The notes beneath the pieces were generated by a model. The model made no database searches. It was given only the letters and a program-made list of their open reading frames with translations, and was not told the DNA's origin. Shown piece after piece: positions 23,996-32,994 of a DNA stretch of 39,631 nt (its first letter is position 1; the number at the start of each line of letters is the position of its first letter). This DNA comes from Streptomyces sp. XM83C (GTDB taxonomy: Bacteria > Actinomycetota > Actinomycetes > Streptomycetales > Streptomycetaceae), in the NCBI RefSeq assembly GCF_023072675.1, contig NZ_JALLGL010000019.1:1-39631 (forward strand), in the 5' to 3' direction. A program made the translations under genes and the position numbers.

Positions 23996-24904
23996 ATGAC
24001 GCTCGTCCCGGATCCCGCGCCGCTGCGCGACCGGATCGGCGAGGCGATCTTCGCCCGTGTGGCCGGACCGGACGGCGTGCGCCACCGTGCGCGGATCCAC
24101 GGCACGCCGGGCCCCCGATGGTTCGGGCCCGAGCGGCCCGTGCGCAGGGTGCACGGTGACGCATCGATGTTCATCGGCGGTCTGTCGGCGCTGCTGCTGC
24201 AGTCGCTGCATCCGCTCGCCATGGCGGCCGTGGACGCGCACTCCGGGTTCCGCAGCGACCCCTGGGGCCGCCTCCAGCGCACCAGCGCCTTCCTCGCCGT
24301 CACCACGTACGGCCCCGCCGACCAGGCGCGGGAGGCGTGCGAACAGGTGCGGGCCGTGCACGCGCGTGTACAGGGCACCGCCCCCGACGGACGGCCGTAC
24401 GCCGCCTCCGACCCTCGTCTGCTGTGCTGGGTGCACATCGCGGAGGTCGCGAGCTTCCTGCGCGCACACCAGCGCTACGGTGCCCGCCCGCTGGACGCCG
24501 CCGGCTGCGACGGGTACGTCGCCGACATGGCGCGGATCGCGCGGGAACTGGGCGTGCCGGACCCGCCGACGGACCGGGCCGGGCTCGCGGAGCGCCTGGC
24601 CGCCTACCGTGCGGAGCTGCGGGGGACGCCCGAGGCGCGCCGCACCGCGCGCTATCTGCTGCTCGACCCGCCCGTCCCGCTGGTGGCCCGCCTGCCGTAC
24701 GGCGCGCTGGCCGCCAACGCGGTGGCGCTGCTGCCGCCCTGGGCCGCGCGGGCTCTGTGGCTGCCCCGGCTGCCCGTGGCGGAGGCCCTGTGCGTACGAC
24801 CGCTGGGTACGGCCGTCACGGCGGGCATCCGCTGGGCGATGGCCCCGGCCCGGGACGCCGTGCACTCGGGACGGATCCGGGAGGCCGGGGGCGCGGAGGC
24901 GTGA
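23996..24904 (+). CDS. MpaB-family (DUF2236) oxygenase-like protein
   Basis: Predicted 302 aa. The family's conserved path is visible: RVHGDASMFIGGLSALLLQS then LHPLAMAAVDAHS, DPWGRLQRTSAFLAVTTYG, DPRLLCWVHIAEVASFL and the C-terminal WLPRLPVAEALCVRPLG. MpaB/latex-clearing-type proteins are heme or iron oxygenases using His ligands; the His in LLQSLHPLAM and WVHIAEV are candidates. An AGGAGG sequence at 23984-23989 lies 6 bases before the ATG. Substrate unknown. Confidence 0.82.
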   Translation: MTLVPDPAPLRDRIGEAIFARVAGPDGVRHRARIHGTPGPRWFGPERPVRRVHGDASMFIGGLSALLLQSLHPLAMAAVDAHSGFRSDPWGRLQRTSAFLAVTTYGPADQAREACEQVRAVHARVQGTAPDGRPYAASDPRLLCWVHIAEVASFLRAHQRYGARPLDAAGCDGYVADMARIARELGVPDPPTDRAGLAERLAAYRAELRGTPEARRTARYLLLDPPVPLVARLPYGALAANAVALLPPWAARALWLPRLPVAEALCVRPLGTAVTAGIRWAMAPARDAVHSGRIREAGGAEA

Positions 24905-25037
24905 CCACGCACGCGTGACGGAGCAGCGCACGGGCGACCGCGCCGGAATCCCCGTACCGACGTGACAACGCGCGCGGCGGGCGGAACCGGGCCCCGGGCT
25001 CGCGCCCGGCCGCCGGTCCCCCGTACGCCCCCTCCCG

Positions 25038-25454
25038 TCAGCGTGTGAAGCGCTCCCACACGCGGTGGGCGCCCAGCAGCCGGGTGACCTCGGCGAGGGC
25101 GGTGGTGCCGCTGTCTGCGACCACCACGCCGGGCGCGCCGGCGGGCACCCCGGCCGCCTCCAGGACGGCCTCGGCGCCCTTCCACGCGCCGATCGCCTTG
25201 CCGTGCCGGAACGCCTCGTGCAGCAGCAGGGAGACCCTCGGGTCGTGCCCCGGCGTGGTGCCGTCGGCGAGCCCGGCCTTGGCGTCCTTGCCGCCGTACG
25301 CGTCGGCGGCGACCCCGGGTGCTCCGGCCAGCAGAAGGGCGTCGAACTCGATGGACCGGGCGGTGGCGAAGGTCCGCTGCACGGTCAGTGCGCCCGCGCC
25401 GTCGCCGCCTTCGAGGGTGCCGCCGGTGGGCGCCACCACGAGCGGCACCATGCC
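25038..25454 (-). pseudogene. katE: 3' part of interrupted katE: C-terminal amidotransferase-like domain
   Basis: Encodes the last ~136 residues of a large-subunit catalase: the class I amidotransferase/DJ-1-like domain (VPLVVAPTGGTLEGG; FDALLLAGAPG; KAIGAWKGAEAVLEAAGV; GVVVADSGT). It begins at the target duplication ATGCC (25450-25454), directly against the left end of the transposon. An ATG at 25451 gives a 137-codon open frame, but no ribosome binding site precedes it and this Met is the internal Met of the intact protein. Joined to the segment ending at 34766, with one ATGCC removed, the frame runs on as EAGM-VPLVVAP. It is therefore a severed domain, not an independent PfpI-like gene. 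Confidence 0.92.
25450..25454. repeat. Target site duplication ATGCC, left copy
   Basis: The five bases ATGCC lie directly outside the left terminal repeat and are repeated at 34766-34770 outside the right one. Five-base duplications are typical of Tn3-family insertion. Confidence 0.93.
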
Positions 25455-25492
25455 GGGGTCTGAGGAACACCCGTGTCAGATCGTGCGCTAAG
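25455..25492. repeat. Left terminal inverted repeat (38 bp)
   Basis: Starts GGGGTCTGAGGAAC and ends CGTGCGCTAAG. It matches the inverted complement of 34728-34765 with 4 mismatches (positions 5, 6, 16 and 19 by eye). Confidence 0.95.
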
Positions 25493-25581
25493 GGTTCTCC
25501 GGGCTGGTTGGGGCTTTGACCTGGGGTGATTGAGCGTCAGAGCCTTCGAGGGTCGCTGTTGTCGATCTTCGGAGAGCTGTT

Positions 25582-25755
25582 GTGGCGGTCGAGTTCCTGA
25601 CGGACGAGCAGGCGGCCCGGTACGGGTCGTTTCACGAAGTGCCCTCGCGGGCGGAGCTGGAGCGGTACTTCTTCCTGGACGACGCGGACCGGGAGGCGGT
25701 GCAGGCAAAACGCCGGGCACACAACCGGCTCGGGTTCGTTATCTGGAGTCCGTGA
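25582..25755 (+). pseudogene. tnpA: 5' fragment of Tn3-family transposase gene
   Basis: GTG at 25582, with GGAGAG ~5 bases upstream, starts a frame reading AVEFLTDEQAARYGSF, then ELERYFFLDDADREAV and AHNRLGF, the N terminus of Tn3-family TnpA (DUF4158 region). After LGF, at about 25738, the frame enters the nested element and stops 17 bases later (TGA 25753-25755), giving a 57-residue stub. The reading resumes at 29763 with AVQLTSVRFLG, which is what normally follows LGF in this family. Confidence 0.88.
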
Positions 25756-25856
25756 GGCTGTGTCCATCACGTCCAGCACGTACGGGTGAAGGCCCCTCGG
25801 CCCCGTCCTGGATGGGATTACCTTCCGTCATCCACCACGGATGAACGGGAGGTTCC

Positions 25857-26972
25857 ATGCGGGTACAGCGCGTGCTGATGCCGGACTCGGAGGCAGAGTC
25901 GTGGACCGTGCTCGGAGACGACCACGTGCCGGTCGCACCGATCGAGCGCTACCTGGCCTACCTGGCCTGGGGCGAGAAGTCTCCGAACACGGTCAAGGCG
26001 TACGCCCACGATCTGAAGGACTGGTTCGTCTACCTGGCCGGCCGGGGGCTGGACTGGCGGTCGGTGACGCTGGAGGACGTCGCCGGGTTCGTGGGCTGGC
26101 TGCGGCTGCCGCCGCAGGCCCGGGACGGAAGGGTCGCGGTGCTGCCCACGGCGGACCACCACTGCGCGGAGTCCAGCGTGAACCGCAAGCTCGCGGCGCT
26201 GTCGTCGTTCTGCGAGTTCCACGCCCGCCATGGGGTGCCGCTCGGCGAGCTGATGGTGACGATGCGGCCCGCCGGCCGCCGCGGTCGCGGCAGTTCCTAC
26301 AAGCCGTTCCTGGAGCACATCGCCAAGAGCCGTCCGCAGAGGGCCCGCACGATCCGGCTGCGGCAGCCGCGGCGGCGACCGGTCGTGCTGTCCGCCGGGG
26401 ACGCCCAGGCGGTGCTGGATGGGTGCGAGCATCTGCGGGACCGGCTGCTGTTCGCGCTGCTGCTGGACACCGGGCTGCGGATCGGCGAGGCCCTGGGCCT
26501 GCGGCACGAGGACATCGCGCTGGCCGAGCGGCAGGTGAGCGTCATCCCGAGGCCGAACGCGAATCGGGTGCGGGCGAAGTCGGGCCGCTCACGGGAGGTC
26601 CCGGTCAGCTCGGAGCTGATGCGGCTGTATGCCGACTACCTCAACCGCGAGTACGGCGTCCTCGACTCGGACTACGTGTTCGTCAACCTCTGGGGCCGCC
26701 CGCACGGCCGCCCGCTCACCTACTCCGCCGTCTATGACCTGGTGGAACGGCTGCGCCGCCGCACCGGCATCGACTTCGAGCCGCACCAGTTCCGGCACAC
26801 CTACGCGACCTGGCTGCTGCGCAAGGGCGCCGGCATGGAGAGCGTGAAAGAACTCCTCGGACACGCTTCGATCACCACCACGATGGATACGTACGGGCAC
26901 CTCACCGTCGAGGACGCCCGCCGGACGCTGGAAGCGGCGGGCTGGTTCACCGGCCGGGAGGTGCGGCTGTGA
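25857..26972 (+). CDS. tnpA: Tyrosine recombinase, TnpA of a Tn554-like element
   Basis: Predicted 371 aa. An N-terminal SAM-like core-binding domain (~27-125; SPNTVKAYAHDLKDWFVYLA) precedes the catalytic domain with the full set: R208 in DTGLRIGEALGL, K241, H310 and R313 in HQFRHTYATWL, H336 in LLGHASITTT and nucleophile Y346 in MDTYGHL. It cuts and rejoins DNA through a 3'-phosphotyrosine link during excision and insertion of the element. The ATG at 25857 has GGGAGG 4-9 bases upstream. The next gene overlaps it by 4 bases. Confidence 0.88.
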   Translation: MRVQRVLMPDSEAESWTVLGDDHVPVAPIERYLAYLAWGEKSPNTVKAYAHDLKDWFVYLAGRGLDWRSVTLEDVAGFVGWLRLPPQARDGRVAVLPTADHHCAESSVNRKLAALSSFCEFHARHGVPLGELMVTMRPAGRRGRGSSYKPFLEHIAKSRPQRARTIRLRQPRRRPVVLSAGDAQAVLDGCEHLRDRLLFALLLDTGLRIGEALGLRHEDIALAERQVSVIPRPNANRVRAKSGRSREVPVSSELMRLYADYLNREYGVLDSDYVFVNLWGRPHGRPLTYSAVYDLVERLRRRTGIDFEPHQFRHTYATWLLRKGAGMESVKELLGHASITTTMDTYGHLTVEDARRTLEAAGWFTGREVRL

Positions 26973-29245
26973 CCGTCACACCCCTGCCCGCGGGCCCGCT
27001 CGGTCGGCCCGGGCTGCTGGAGAAACTGCTGTTTGCCGTCCGTCCGGAGTTCCGCGTCGACGTCCTGGTCCCCGACGCCGACGACCCAGTGCTGGGCTGG
27101 AAGCGCTGCCCAATCACGGGCTGCAACCGCGCCGCGCACGAGCAGGGCCTGTGCACCGGCCATGCCCAGCGCTGGCGCCGGGACGGACGCCCTGACCTCG
27201 CGGTGTTCCTTGCCGACCCCGGCCCTCCGCTCCGGGGCCTGGGCGAGCTCACGCACTGCACCGTCCCCGGCTGCCGCTTAGGCGCCGCCGGCAAGGGACT
27301 GTGCTCGCGGCATCGCGACAAGTGGTCCCGCTCCGGCAGCACCGATCCCGCCGCCTGGGCGGCCTCCGCGCCGCCGCTGCCAGGCACCGACCCCACCGAG
27401 TGCGCTCTGCCCAACTGCACTTTGTGGGTGGAGAACGCGTCGAACGCGTTCTGCAAGAGCCACCACGTCCGGTGGCGCCAGGACGGCGCCCCGCCGGTCG
27501 AGGACTTCATCGTCGAGTGCGAGTCCTTCGGCCTGCCCCGAGTGGACTTCCGCGGCCTGGCACCGCAGCTCAGGTTGGAGTTCCAGTACGCCGTCCAGAC
27601 CCGCCGCGACGAGCAGACCGTCACCGCCCCGGCCCGCATGATCGCTGCCGCCATCCGCTGGGCCCGCGAGGAGCGCGTCACGTCCCTGCTGGACTACTCC
27701 GCCGAGCGGTGGCAGCGGGTCGCCGACCCCTATCAGCGTCGAGGGTCCGGCGGCTACGACAAGCGCGTCGCGGTATTCCTCCTCTACGCCAGAGACGCGG
27801 TCGAGACCCTGCGCGACGGCACCGGCTGGGAGGTCGAGTACGCCCGGGACGTATGGCGGCTGGGCAAGCTGACCGGGCTCAACCGCAGCGCAAGCCGGCC
27901 CCGTCCTCGCAGCGAGCTGCGGTTCGACCGCATCACCCAGCCCTGGCTGCGGGTGCTGGCGAAGCGGTGGATCCGGCTGCGGCTGTCGTCCGGCCTGAAC
28001 GTCAGCACGGTCACCGGCTACATGCAGGCCCTGACCCGGTTCAGCGAATTCCTCACCGCCGTCGGCCCCACCGCCGTCCGCGGCCTGGGCGACGTCGACC
28101 GGGCCCTGCTGGAGCGCTACCTGGCCTGGCTGACCGACCTCCCCGGCGGGCTCAGCTCGAACGAGAGCCGCGTCAACGGCCTGCACCTGTTCTTCCAGGC
28201 CATCCGCCAGCACGGCTGGGACGACTCCCTGCCGACCAGCGCCGCGTTCTTCACCGGCGACTGCCCGCGGCGCCGCACACGGCTCGCCCGCCACCTGGCC
28301 GAGCACATCATGACCCAGGTCGAACAGCCGGCGAACCTCGACCGGTGGACCGATCCCGCAGCCCGGCTGATCACGCTCATCCTGATCCGCTGCGGCCTGC
28401 GGGTCTCCGACGCCTGCACCATCCAGTTCGACTGCCTGCTTCACGACGGCCAGGGCGCCCCCTACCTGCGCTACTTCAACAACAAAATGAGCCGGGAGGC
28501 CGCCGTCCCCATCGACGAGGAGACCGAGGCCGAAGTCCGGGCCCAGCAGCAGCGCGTCCTTCAGCGCTGGCCGGACGGCAACCCGCACCTCTTCCCCCGG
28601 CTGAAGGGCAACGCCGACGGCACCCGGCACTTCTCCCCGGACACCTACCGGCAGATGCTCAAGCGCTGGCTCGCCCAGTGCGACATCCGCGACGAGAACG
28701 GACAGCCGGTCCACCTCACCCCGCACCAGTGGCGGCACACCTTCGCCACCAGGCTGATCAACCGCGACGTCCCGCAGGAGGTCGTCCGTGTCCTCCTCGA
28801 TCACGACTCCCACCAGATGACAGCCCACTACGCGCGGATCACCGACCAGACCGTCCGCCGCCGCTGGGAAGCCGCAACCAAGGTCAACATCCGGGGCGAG
28901 CGCGTCACCCTCGACCCCGAGGGGCCGCTGGCCCAGGCCGAGTGGGCCAAGACCCGCTACGGTCTCGCCACCCAGACCCTCCCCAACGGCTACTGCGGAC
29001 TGCCTGTTCAGAAGAGCTGCCCGCACGCCAACGCCTGCCTGACCTGCCCGGTCTTCCTCACCGGCCCAGAGTTCCTGCCCGAGCTCAAGGCCCAGCACCG
29101 GCGGACGCTGACGCTCATCGACAACGCCAAGGGCTGCGGACATCAGCGGGTGGCCGAGATGAACGAGCAGGTCGTGGCCAACCTCGACCGAATGATCACC
29201 GAACTCGAAGCCGACGGGCCGCAGGAGGCCGCTGATGCGGGCTGA
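26969..29245 (+). CDS. tnpB: Tyrosine recombinase, TnpB of a Tn554-like element, with N-terminal Cys/His repeats
   Basis: Predicted 758 aa, longer than Tn554 TnpB (about 630). The extra N-terminal part (~45-165) has three repeats of C-x4-C...GLC-x2-H (CPITGCN..GLCTGHAQRW; CTVPGCR..GLCSRHRDKW; CALPNCT..AFCKSHHVRW), probable zinc-binding units. The C-terminal recombinase has R478 in CGLRVSDAC, H586 and R589 in HQWRHTFATR, LLDHDSH and Y621 in MTAHYARI, then a Cys cluster (CGLPVQKSCPHANACLTCP). GTG at 26969 overlaps the upstream stop (GTGA), so it is translationally coupled. It acts with TnpA and TnpC in transposition. Confidence 0.87.
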   Translation: MTVTPLPAGPLGRPGLLEKLLFAVRPEFRVDVLVPDADDPVLGWKRCPITGCNRAAHEQGLCTGHAQRWRRDGRPDLAVFLADPGPPLRGLGELTHCTVPGCRLGAAGKGLCSRHRDKWSRSGSTDPAAWAASAPPLPGTDPTECALPNCTLWVENASNAFCKSHHVRWRQDGAPPVEDFIVECESFGLPRVDFRGLAPQLRLEFQYAVQTRRDEQTVTAPARMIAAAIRWAREERVTSLLDYSAERWQRVADPYQRRGSGGYDKRVAVFLLYARDAVETLRDGTGWEVEYARDVWRLGKLTGLNRSASRPRPRSELRFDRITQPWLRVLAKRWIRLRLSSGLNVSTVTGYMQALTRFSEFLTAVGPTAVRGLGDVDRALLERYLAWLTDLPGGLSSNESRVNGLHLFFQAIRQHGWDDSLPTSAAFFTGDCPRRRTRLARHLAEHIMTQVEQPANLDRWTDPAARLITLILIRCGLRVSDACTIQFDCLLHDGQGAPYLRYFNNKMSREAAVPIDEETEAEVRAQQQRVLQRWPDGNPHLFPRLKGNADGTRHFSPDTYRQMLKRWLAQCDIRDENGQPVHLTPHQWRHTFATRLINRDVPQEVVRVLLDHDSHQMTAHYARITDQTVRRRWEAATKVNIRGERVTLDPEGPLAQAEWAKTRYGLATQTLPNGYCGLPVQKSCPHANACLTCPVFLTGPEFLPELKAQHRRTLTLIDNAKGCGHQRVAEMNEQVVANLDRMITELEADGPQEAADAG

Positions 29246-29681
29246 CAACTCACCTCACATCATCGCCGCCGCCCGTGAGCGGGCCGCGGCAACGAGGGAA
29301 CGGGCCATCGCCGCTCTGCGGCGCATGGACGCCGCCGGGCAGCCTGTTTCGTTCGATGCCGTCGCCCGCGAGGCCGGCGTCTCGCGGTCCTGGCTCTACA
29401 CCCAGCCCGACCTGCGGGCCGAGATCGACCGCCTGCGCGAGCGACACGGCCCAGCGTCATCGGCACCACAAGTCCCCGACCAGCAGCGCGCGTCAGACGC
29501 CTCCCTGCTGCGGCGGCTGGAGGCCGCGACGGCCCGAAACCGTCAGCTGGAGGCAGAGGTGCGCGAACTGAGGGACCAGCTCGCCCGCGTGCTCGGACAG
29601 CAGCGGGCCGCCGCCGTCACCTCTTCGGGTGAAACCAGCAGTCCCCGCCAGCGACCGACGAAGACCATCGGACCCTGCTGA
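29235..29681 (+). CDS. tnpC: TnpC-like accessory protein of the Tn554-like element
   Basis: Predicted 148 aa. It starts with a helical basic region (RERAAATRERAIAALRRM), then a small helix-turn-helix-like stretch (SFDAVAREAGVSRSWLYTQ), and ends in a coiled coil (RLEAATARNRQLEAEVRELR). This is the DUF6262/TnpC pattern found as third gene in Tn554-type elements, where it influences the orientation and efficiency of transposition. AGGAGG (29223-29228) lies 6 bases before the ATG, inside the end of tnpB, which it overlaps by 11 bases. Confidence 0.8.
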   Translation: MRADNSPHIIAAARERAAATRERAIAALRRMDAAGQPVSFDAVAREAGVSRSWLYTQPDLRAEIDRLRERHGPASSAPQVPDQQRASDASLLRRLEAATARNRQLEAEVRELRDQLARVLGQQRAAAVTSSGETSSPRQRPTKTIGPC

Positions 29682-29762
29682 CCCGGTTCGTCACCGACAC
29701 CAGCCAACACGCAACGACCCAGGTCAGAGCCACGTCCAGTTCTGCGGCTGAAGATAAGTTTC

Positions 29763-30353
29763 GCGGTCCAGCTCACGAGCGTGCGATTCCTGGGCCGATT
29801 CATGTCGGACCCGCGGCAGGTGCCGGCGGAGGTGGCCGAGTACCTGGCCGAGCAACTGGAGATCGCGGACGCCTCGTGCCTGAAGCTGTACGGCGAGCGG
29901 GACGGTACGGCCCGTACGCACGCCGGGGAGATCCAGGAGTCCGGGGGCTGGCGGGACTTCGCCGAGGTCCGCGAGGAGCTGGCTGTCTGGCTGGACGCGC
30001 GGGCGTGGACGACCGGGGACGGGCCGAAGGCATTGTTCGACGCGGCGGCGGGCTGGCTGCGCGAGGGGCGAGTGCTGCTGCCGGGGGCGAGCCGTCTGGC
30101 CCGGCTGGTGGGCACGGTGCGGGAGGCGGCGAACCAGCGGTTGTGGGACACCCTATACGGGCTGCTGAACGTCGGTCAGCGGGCGGTGCTGGACTCGCTG
30201 CTGACCGTTCCGCCCGGCGAGCGGGTCTCGGAGCTGGACCGGCTGCGGCGCGGTCCGGTACGGGTGTCAGGCCCGCAGATGAAGGGGGCGCTGAAGCGCG
30301 CGGAGGAGATCGCCGCCCTCGGCATGCGAGGCTGGATCTGCGGGCCGCCGTGA
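29763..30353 (+). pseudogene. tnpA: Middle fragment of Tn3-family tnpA
   Basis: Resumes the interrupted transposase frame with AVQLTSVRFLGRFMSDPRQVP and continues with PAEVAEYLAEQLEI, YGERDGTARTHAGEIQ and WLREGRVLLPGASRLARLVG, all typical of the DUF4158 N-terminal domain. The family similarity ends at about 30331 (EIAALGMRG), after which the frame stops at TGA 30351-30353. About 300 residues normally found between this point and the catalytic domain are absent. Confidence 0.85.
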
Positions 30354-31621
30354 ACGCGATGCTGCCCCGCGTGGACCTGCCCGAGGTGCTGCTGGAGGTG
30401 TTCTCCTGGACCGGCGCCGACCAGGCATTCACCTCGGTCACCGGCGGCGAGGCCCGGCTGAAGGACCTGCACGTCACGATCGCCGCGCTCCTGGTCGCGC
30501 ACGGCTGCAACGTCGGCTACACCCCCGTGATCGGCGGGATCGACGCGCTGAAGTACGGGCGGCTATCCCACGTCGACCAGACCTACTTGCGGCTCTCGAC
30601 CTACCGGGCCGCGAACGCCACCCTGATCGAGCACCAGGCGTCCATCGGCCTCGCGCAGGCGTGGGGCGGCGGCCTGGTCGCCTCCGTGGACGGCATGCGG
30701 TTCGTCGTCCCCGTCCCCTCCGTGTACGCGCGGCCCAACCCGAAGTACTTCGGGCGCCGGGGCGGCGCCACCTGGCTGAACATGATCAACGACCAGGCGG
30801 CGGGGCTCGGCGGGAAGGTGGTTGCCGGCACCCCGCGCGACTCCCTGTATGTGCTGGACGTCCTCTACGACCGCGACGGCGGCAAGCGCCCGGAGATGAT
30901 CGTCACGGACACGGCCTCGTACAGCGACATCGTGTTCGGACTGCTGACCTTGGCCGGGTTCGCGTACGCGCCGCAGCTGGCGGACCTGCCGGACCAGAAG
31001 ATGTGGCGCATCGACCGCGCGGCCGACTACGGCGCCTTCCACGTCGCCGCCCGCGGCCGGGTCGACCTCGCCCGGATCGAACGGCACTGGGAGGACATCC
31101 TGCGGATCATCGGCTCCATCCACACCGGAACCGTGCGCGCCTACGACGTCATCCGCATGCTGTCGCGGGACGGACGGCCCACCCCGCTCGGCGACGCGAT
31201 CGCGCACTACGGGCGGATCGCCAAGACCCTGCACATCCTGCGCCTGGCCGACGAGCCCGGCTACCGGCGGCAGATCAAGGTGCAGGCCAACCTCCAGGAG
31301 GGCCGCCACGCGCTCGCCCGGAAGATCTTCCACGGCCGGGCCGGACAGCTCTACCAGCGCTACCAGGACGGCATGGAGGACCAGATCGGCGCCCTCGGAC
31401 TGGTCCTCAACGCCCTCGTGCTCTTCAACACGAGGTACATGGACGCCGCCGTCACGCAGCTGCGTGAGGACGGGTTCGATGTCCGCGACGAAGACGTGGC
31501 CCGCCTCTCCCCGTTCGTCCGCCATCACATCAACATGCTCGGCCGGTATTCCTTCCAACTCCCCGAGCTGCCCGGGGGCCTGCGTCCGCTGCGCGATCCG
31601 GACGCCGCCGACAAGGAATGA
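30332..31621 (+). pseudogene. tnpA: 3' fragment of Tn3-family tnpA with DDE catalytic domain
   Basis: In a different frame from the middle fragment, this starts LDLRAAVNAMLPRVDLPE and carries the Tn3 catalytic domain: first Asp in VASVDGMRF, second in IVTDTASYSD, and a likely Glu in NLQEGRHALARKIF, ending with VLNALVLFNTRYMDAA. A GTG at 30350 overlaps the previous stop (GTGA), so a ~423-residue catalytic piece could be translated by restart, but without the DNA-binding middle it is unlikely to be an active transposase. Known family members are about 1000 aa; the three fragments together give about 670. Confidence 0.86.
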
Positions 31622-31629
31622 CACTCAGT

Positions 31630-31667
31630 GAGGGGTCGTCAGCTGCGCAGGACGCTGACGTCCCCTC
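31630..31667. terminator. Bidirectional terminator between tnpA and the MFS gene
   Basis: A 14-bp stem with one T-T mismatch (GAGGGG-T-CGTCAGC against GCTGACG-T-CCCCTC) and a 10-base loop lies between the convergent tnpA stop (31621) and MFS stop (31693). Confidence 0.7.
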
Positions 31668-31692
31668 TCCCGGGCTCAAGGCTGGAGGCGAA

Positions 31693-32994
31693 TCAGGAAA
31701 CCTGACCAGCGGTCGCCGCCGCGTCGGCGACCCCAGGGACGGTCGGCTTCGCGGCAGCAGGCGGCGTGCGGTAGGCGCGAAGGGGCGTGTTGGTCGCGGC
31801 CACGGCGGCGATCGCCAGGATGGCGGACAGTCCGCCGAAGACCAGGGAGAAGGAGGCAGAGGTGGCCGACGCCAACAGGCCGCCACGGAAGTTGCCGAGT
31901 TCGGGGCCCGCGACACCGATGACGTGTTCTACAGAGGAGACCCGTCCCCGGTACGCGTCCGGGGTCTCCAATTGGACCAGGGCACTGCGGGTGACGACAG
32001 ACACGGTGTCGGCAGCGCCCGCCACGGCCAGGCAGCCGAGCGCCAGCCACAATGGCCCCGCCAGACCGAAACAGGCCAGCGCCAGGCCCCAGACCCCGGC
32101 TGCGGACAGCTGGACCAAGCCGCCACGGCGCCAGCGCGTCACCGTGCCGGAGAGCAGACCTGCCGTGATCCCCCCGACCGCGACGGCCGAGAGGAACAGG
32201 CCGAGGGTCTGCGGGTTTCCCCCGAAGCGGATCTCGTTGACCAGCGGGAAGAGCGCGATGGGCATGGCGAGCAGCGTTGCGGACAGGTCGGTGGCCATCG
32301 AGCCCCACAGCGTCGGGCGGCGCAGGACGATCCGCCAACCGCCACGCTCCGGCCGGCGCCTGCCGCCTGCCGCGTCGGCGCCTTCGGGCCGCATGGCAGG
32401 CAGGCGGACCACCGCGAGCATCGAGACGATCATGGCCACGGCCTGGGTCGCGTATGCGGCGGGGAAATCCCAGCGGGCGATGATCAGCCCGGCCATCGCG
32501 GGCCCGGCCAGCATCGCGGCCTGGAAGGAGACGTTGGTCAGCGCAAGACCAGCCGCGACCTGGTCGCCCGGCAACAGCCGGACCGGGAAGGTGCGCCGGG
32601 CAGGAGCGCCGAGAGCGCTGCAGCTCGTCCCCATGGCCACCAGGGCGAGCAGCAGCAGCACGTTGCGGTTGTCCGCCAAGGACTGGGCGCACAGCCCTGC
32701 GGCGGCCAGCAGTTGTCCCGCGGTGGTGGCCCGCACCACCGCACGGCGGTCAAAGGTGTCGGCCAACGTGCCGCCGAGCAGACCGAACAGCACCATCGGC
32801 AGGCCGGTGGCGAGCCCGATGGCACCGGTGCCTACTGGGCTGCCGGTCAGGTCCCAGACCTGGGCCAGCACCGCCACGTTGGCTATCTGTCCGCCGAGTT
32901 GAGAGGCGGAGGTGCCGATCCACAGGTCGCGAAACGACTGACTGCTACGCAGCGGGCGGGTGTCGAGGAACCGGACACGGACACGTCCCCTCAT
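31693..32994 (-). CDS. MFS efflux transporter (DHA3-like), transposon cargo
   Basis: Predicted 433 aa with twelve expected membrane segments. SFRDLWIGTSASQLGGQIANVA, LTGSPVGTGAIGLATGLPMVL and GGTLADTFDRRAVVRAT (loop 2-3 motif) are typical of the MefA/EntS-like branch of the major facilitator superfamily, which exports macrolides, siderophores or other small molecules. The ATG at 32994 overlaps the MarR stop by 4 bases, so regulator and pump are translated together. A selectable function such as drug export would explain its carriage on the transposon, but the substrate is unknown. Confidence 0.83.
   Translation of the reverse strand: MRGRVRVRFLDTRPLRSSQSFRDLWIGTSASQLGGQIANVAVLAQVWDLTGSPVGTGAIGLATGLPMVLFGLLGGTLADTFDRRAVVRATTAGQLLAAAGLCAQSLADNRNVLLLLALVAMGTSCSALGAPARRTFPVRLLPGDQVAAGLALTNVSFQAAMLAGPAMAGLIIARWDFPAAYATQAVAMIVSMLAVVRLPAMRPEGADAAGGRRRPERGGWRIVLRRPTLWGSMATDLSATLLAMPIALFPLVNEIRFGGNPQTLGLFLSAVAVGGITAGLLSGTVTRWRRGGLVQLSAAGVWGLALACFGLAGPLWLALGCLAVAGAADTVSVVTRSALVQLETPDAYRGRVSSVEHVIGVAGPELGNFRGGLLASATSASFSLVFGGLSAILAIAAVAATNTPLRAYRTPPAAAKPTVPGVADAAATAGQVS

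Larger units (their letters stand above)
25739..29759. mobile_element. Tn554-like element nested in tnpA
   Basis: About 4.0 kb carrying three coupled genes of the Tn554 tnpABC type. The ends are placed from the interrupted tnpA frame: TTCG occurs at both junctions (25735-25738 and 29760-29763), and the element begins TTATCT (25739-25744) and has AGATAA (29752-29757) two bases from its right end. It has no long terminal repeats, as expected for Tn554-type units. CACGTCCAG occurs near both ends (25768-25776 and 29731-29739) in direct orientation. The ends are accurate to within a few bases. No resistance cargo is present. Confidence 0.82.

Noticed and set aside
25038..25451. Stand-alone PfpI/DJ-1-like protein gene
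   Set aside because: Its start is the internal Met of KatE at the target duplication, it has no ribosome binding site, and it joins perfectly in frame with the catalase part at 34766.
27278..29248. 656-codon minus frame opposite tnpB
   Set aside because: No motifs; the + strand carries the recombinase catalytic residues.
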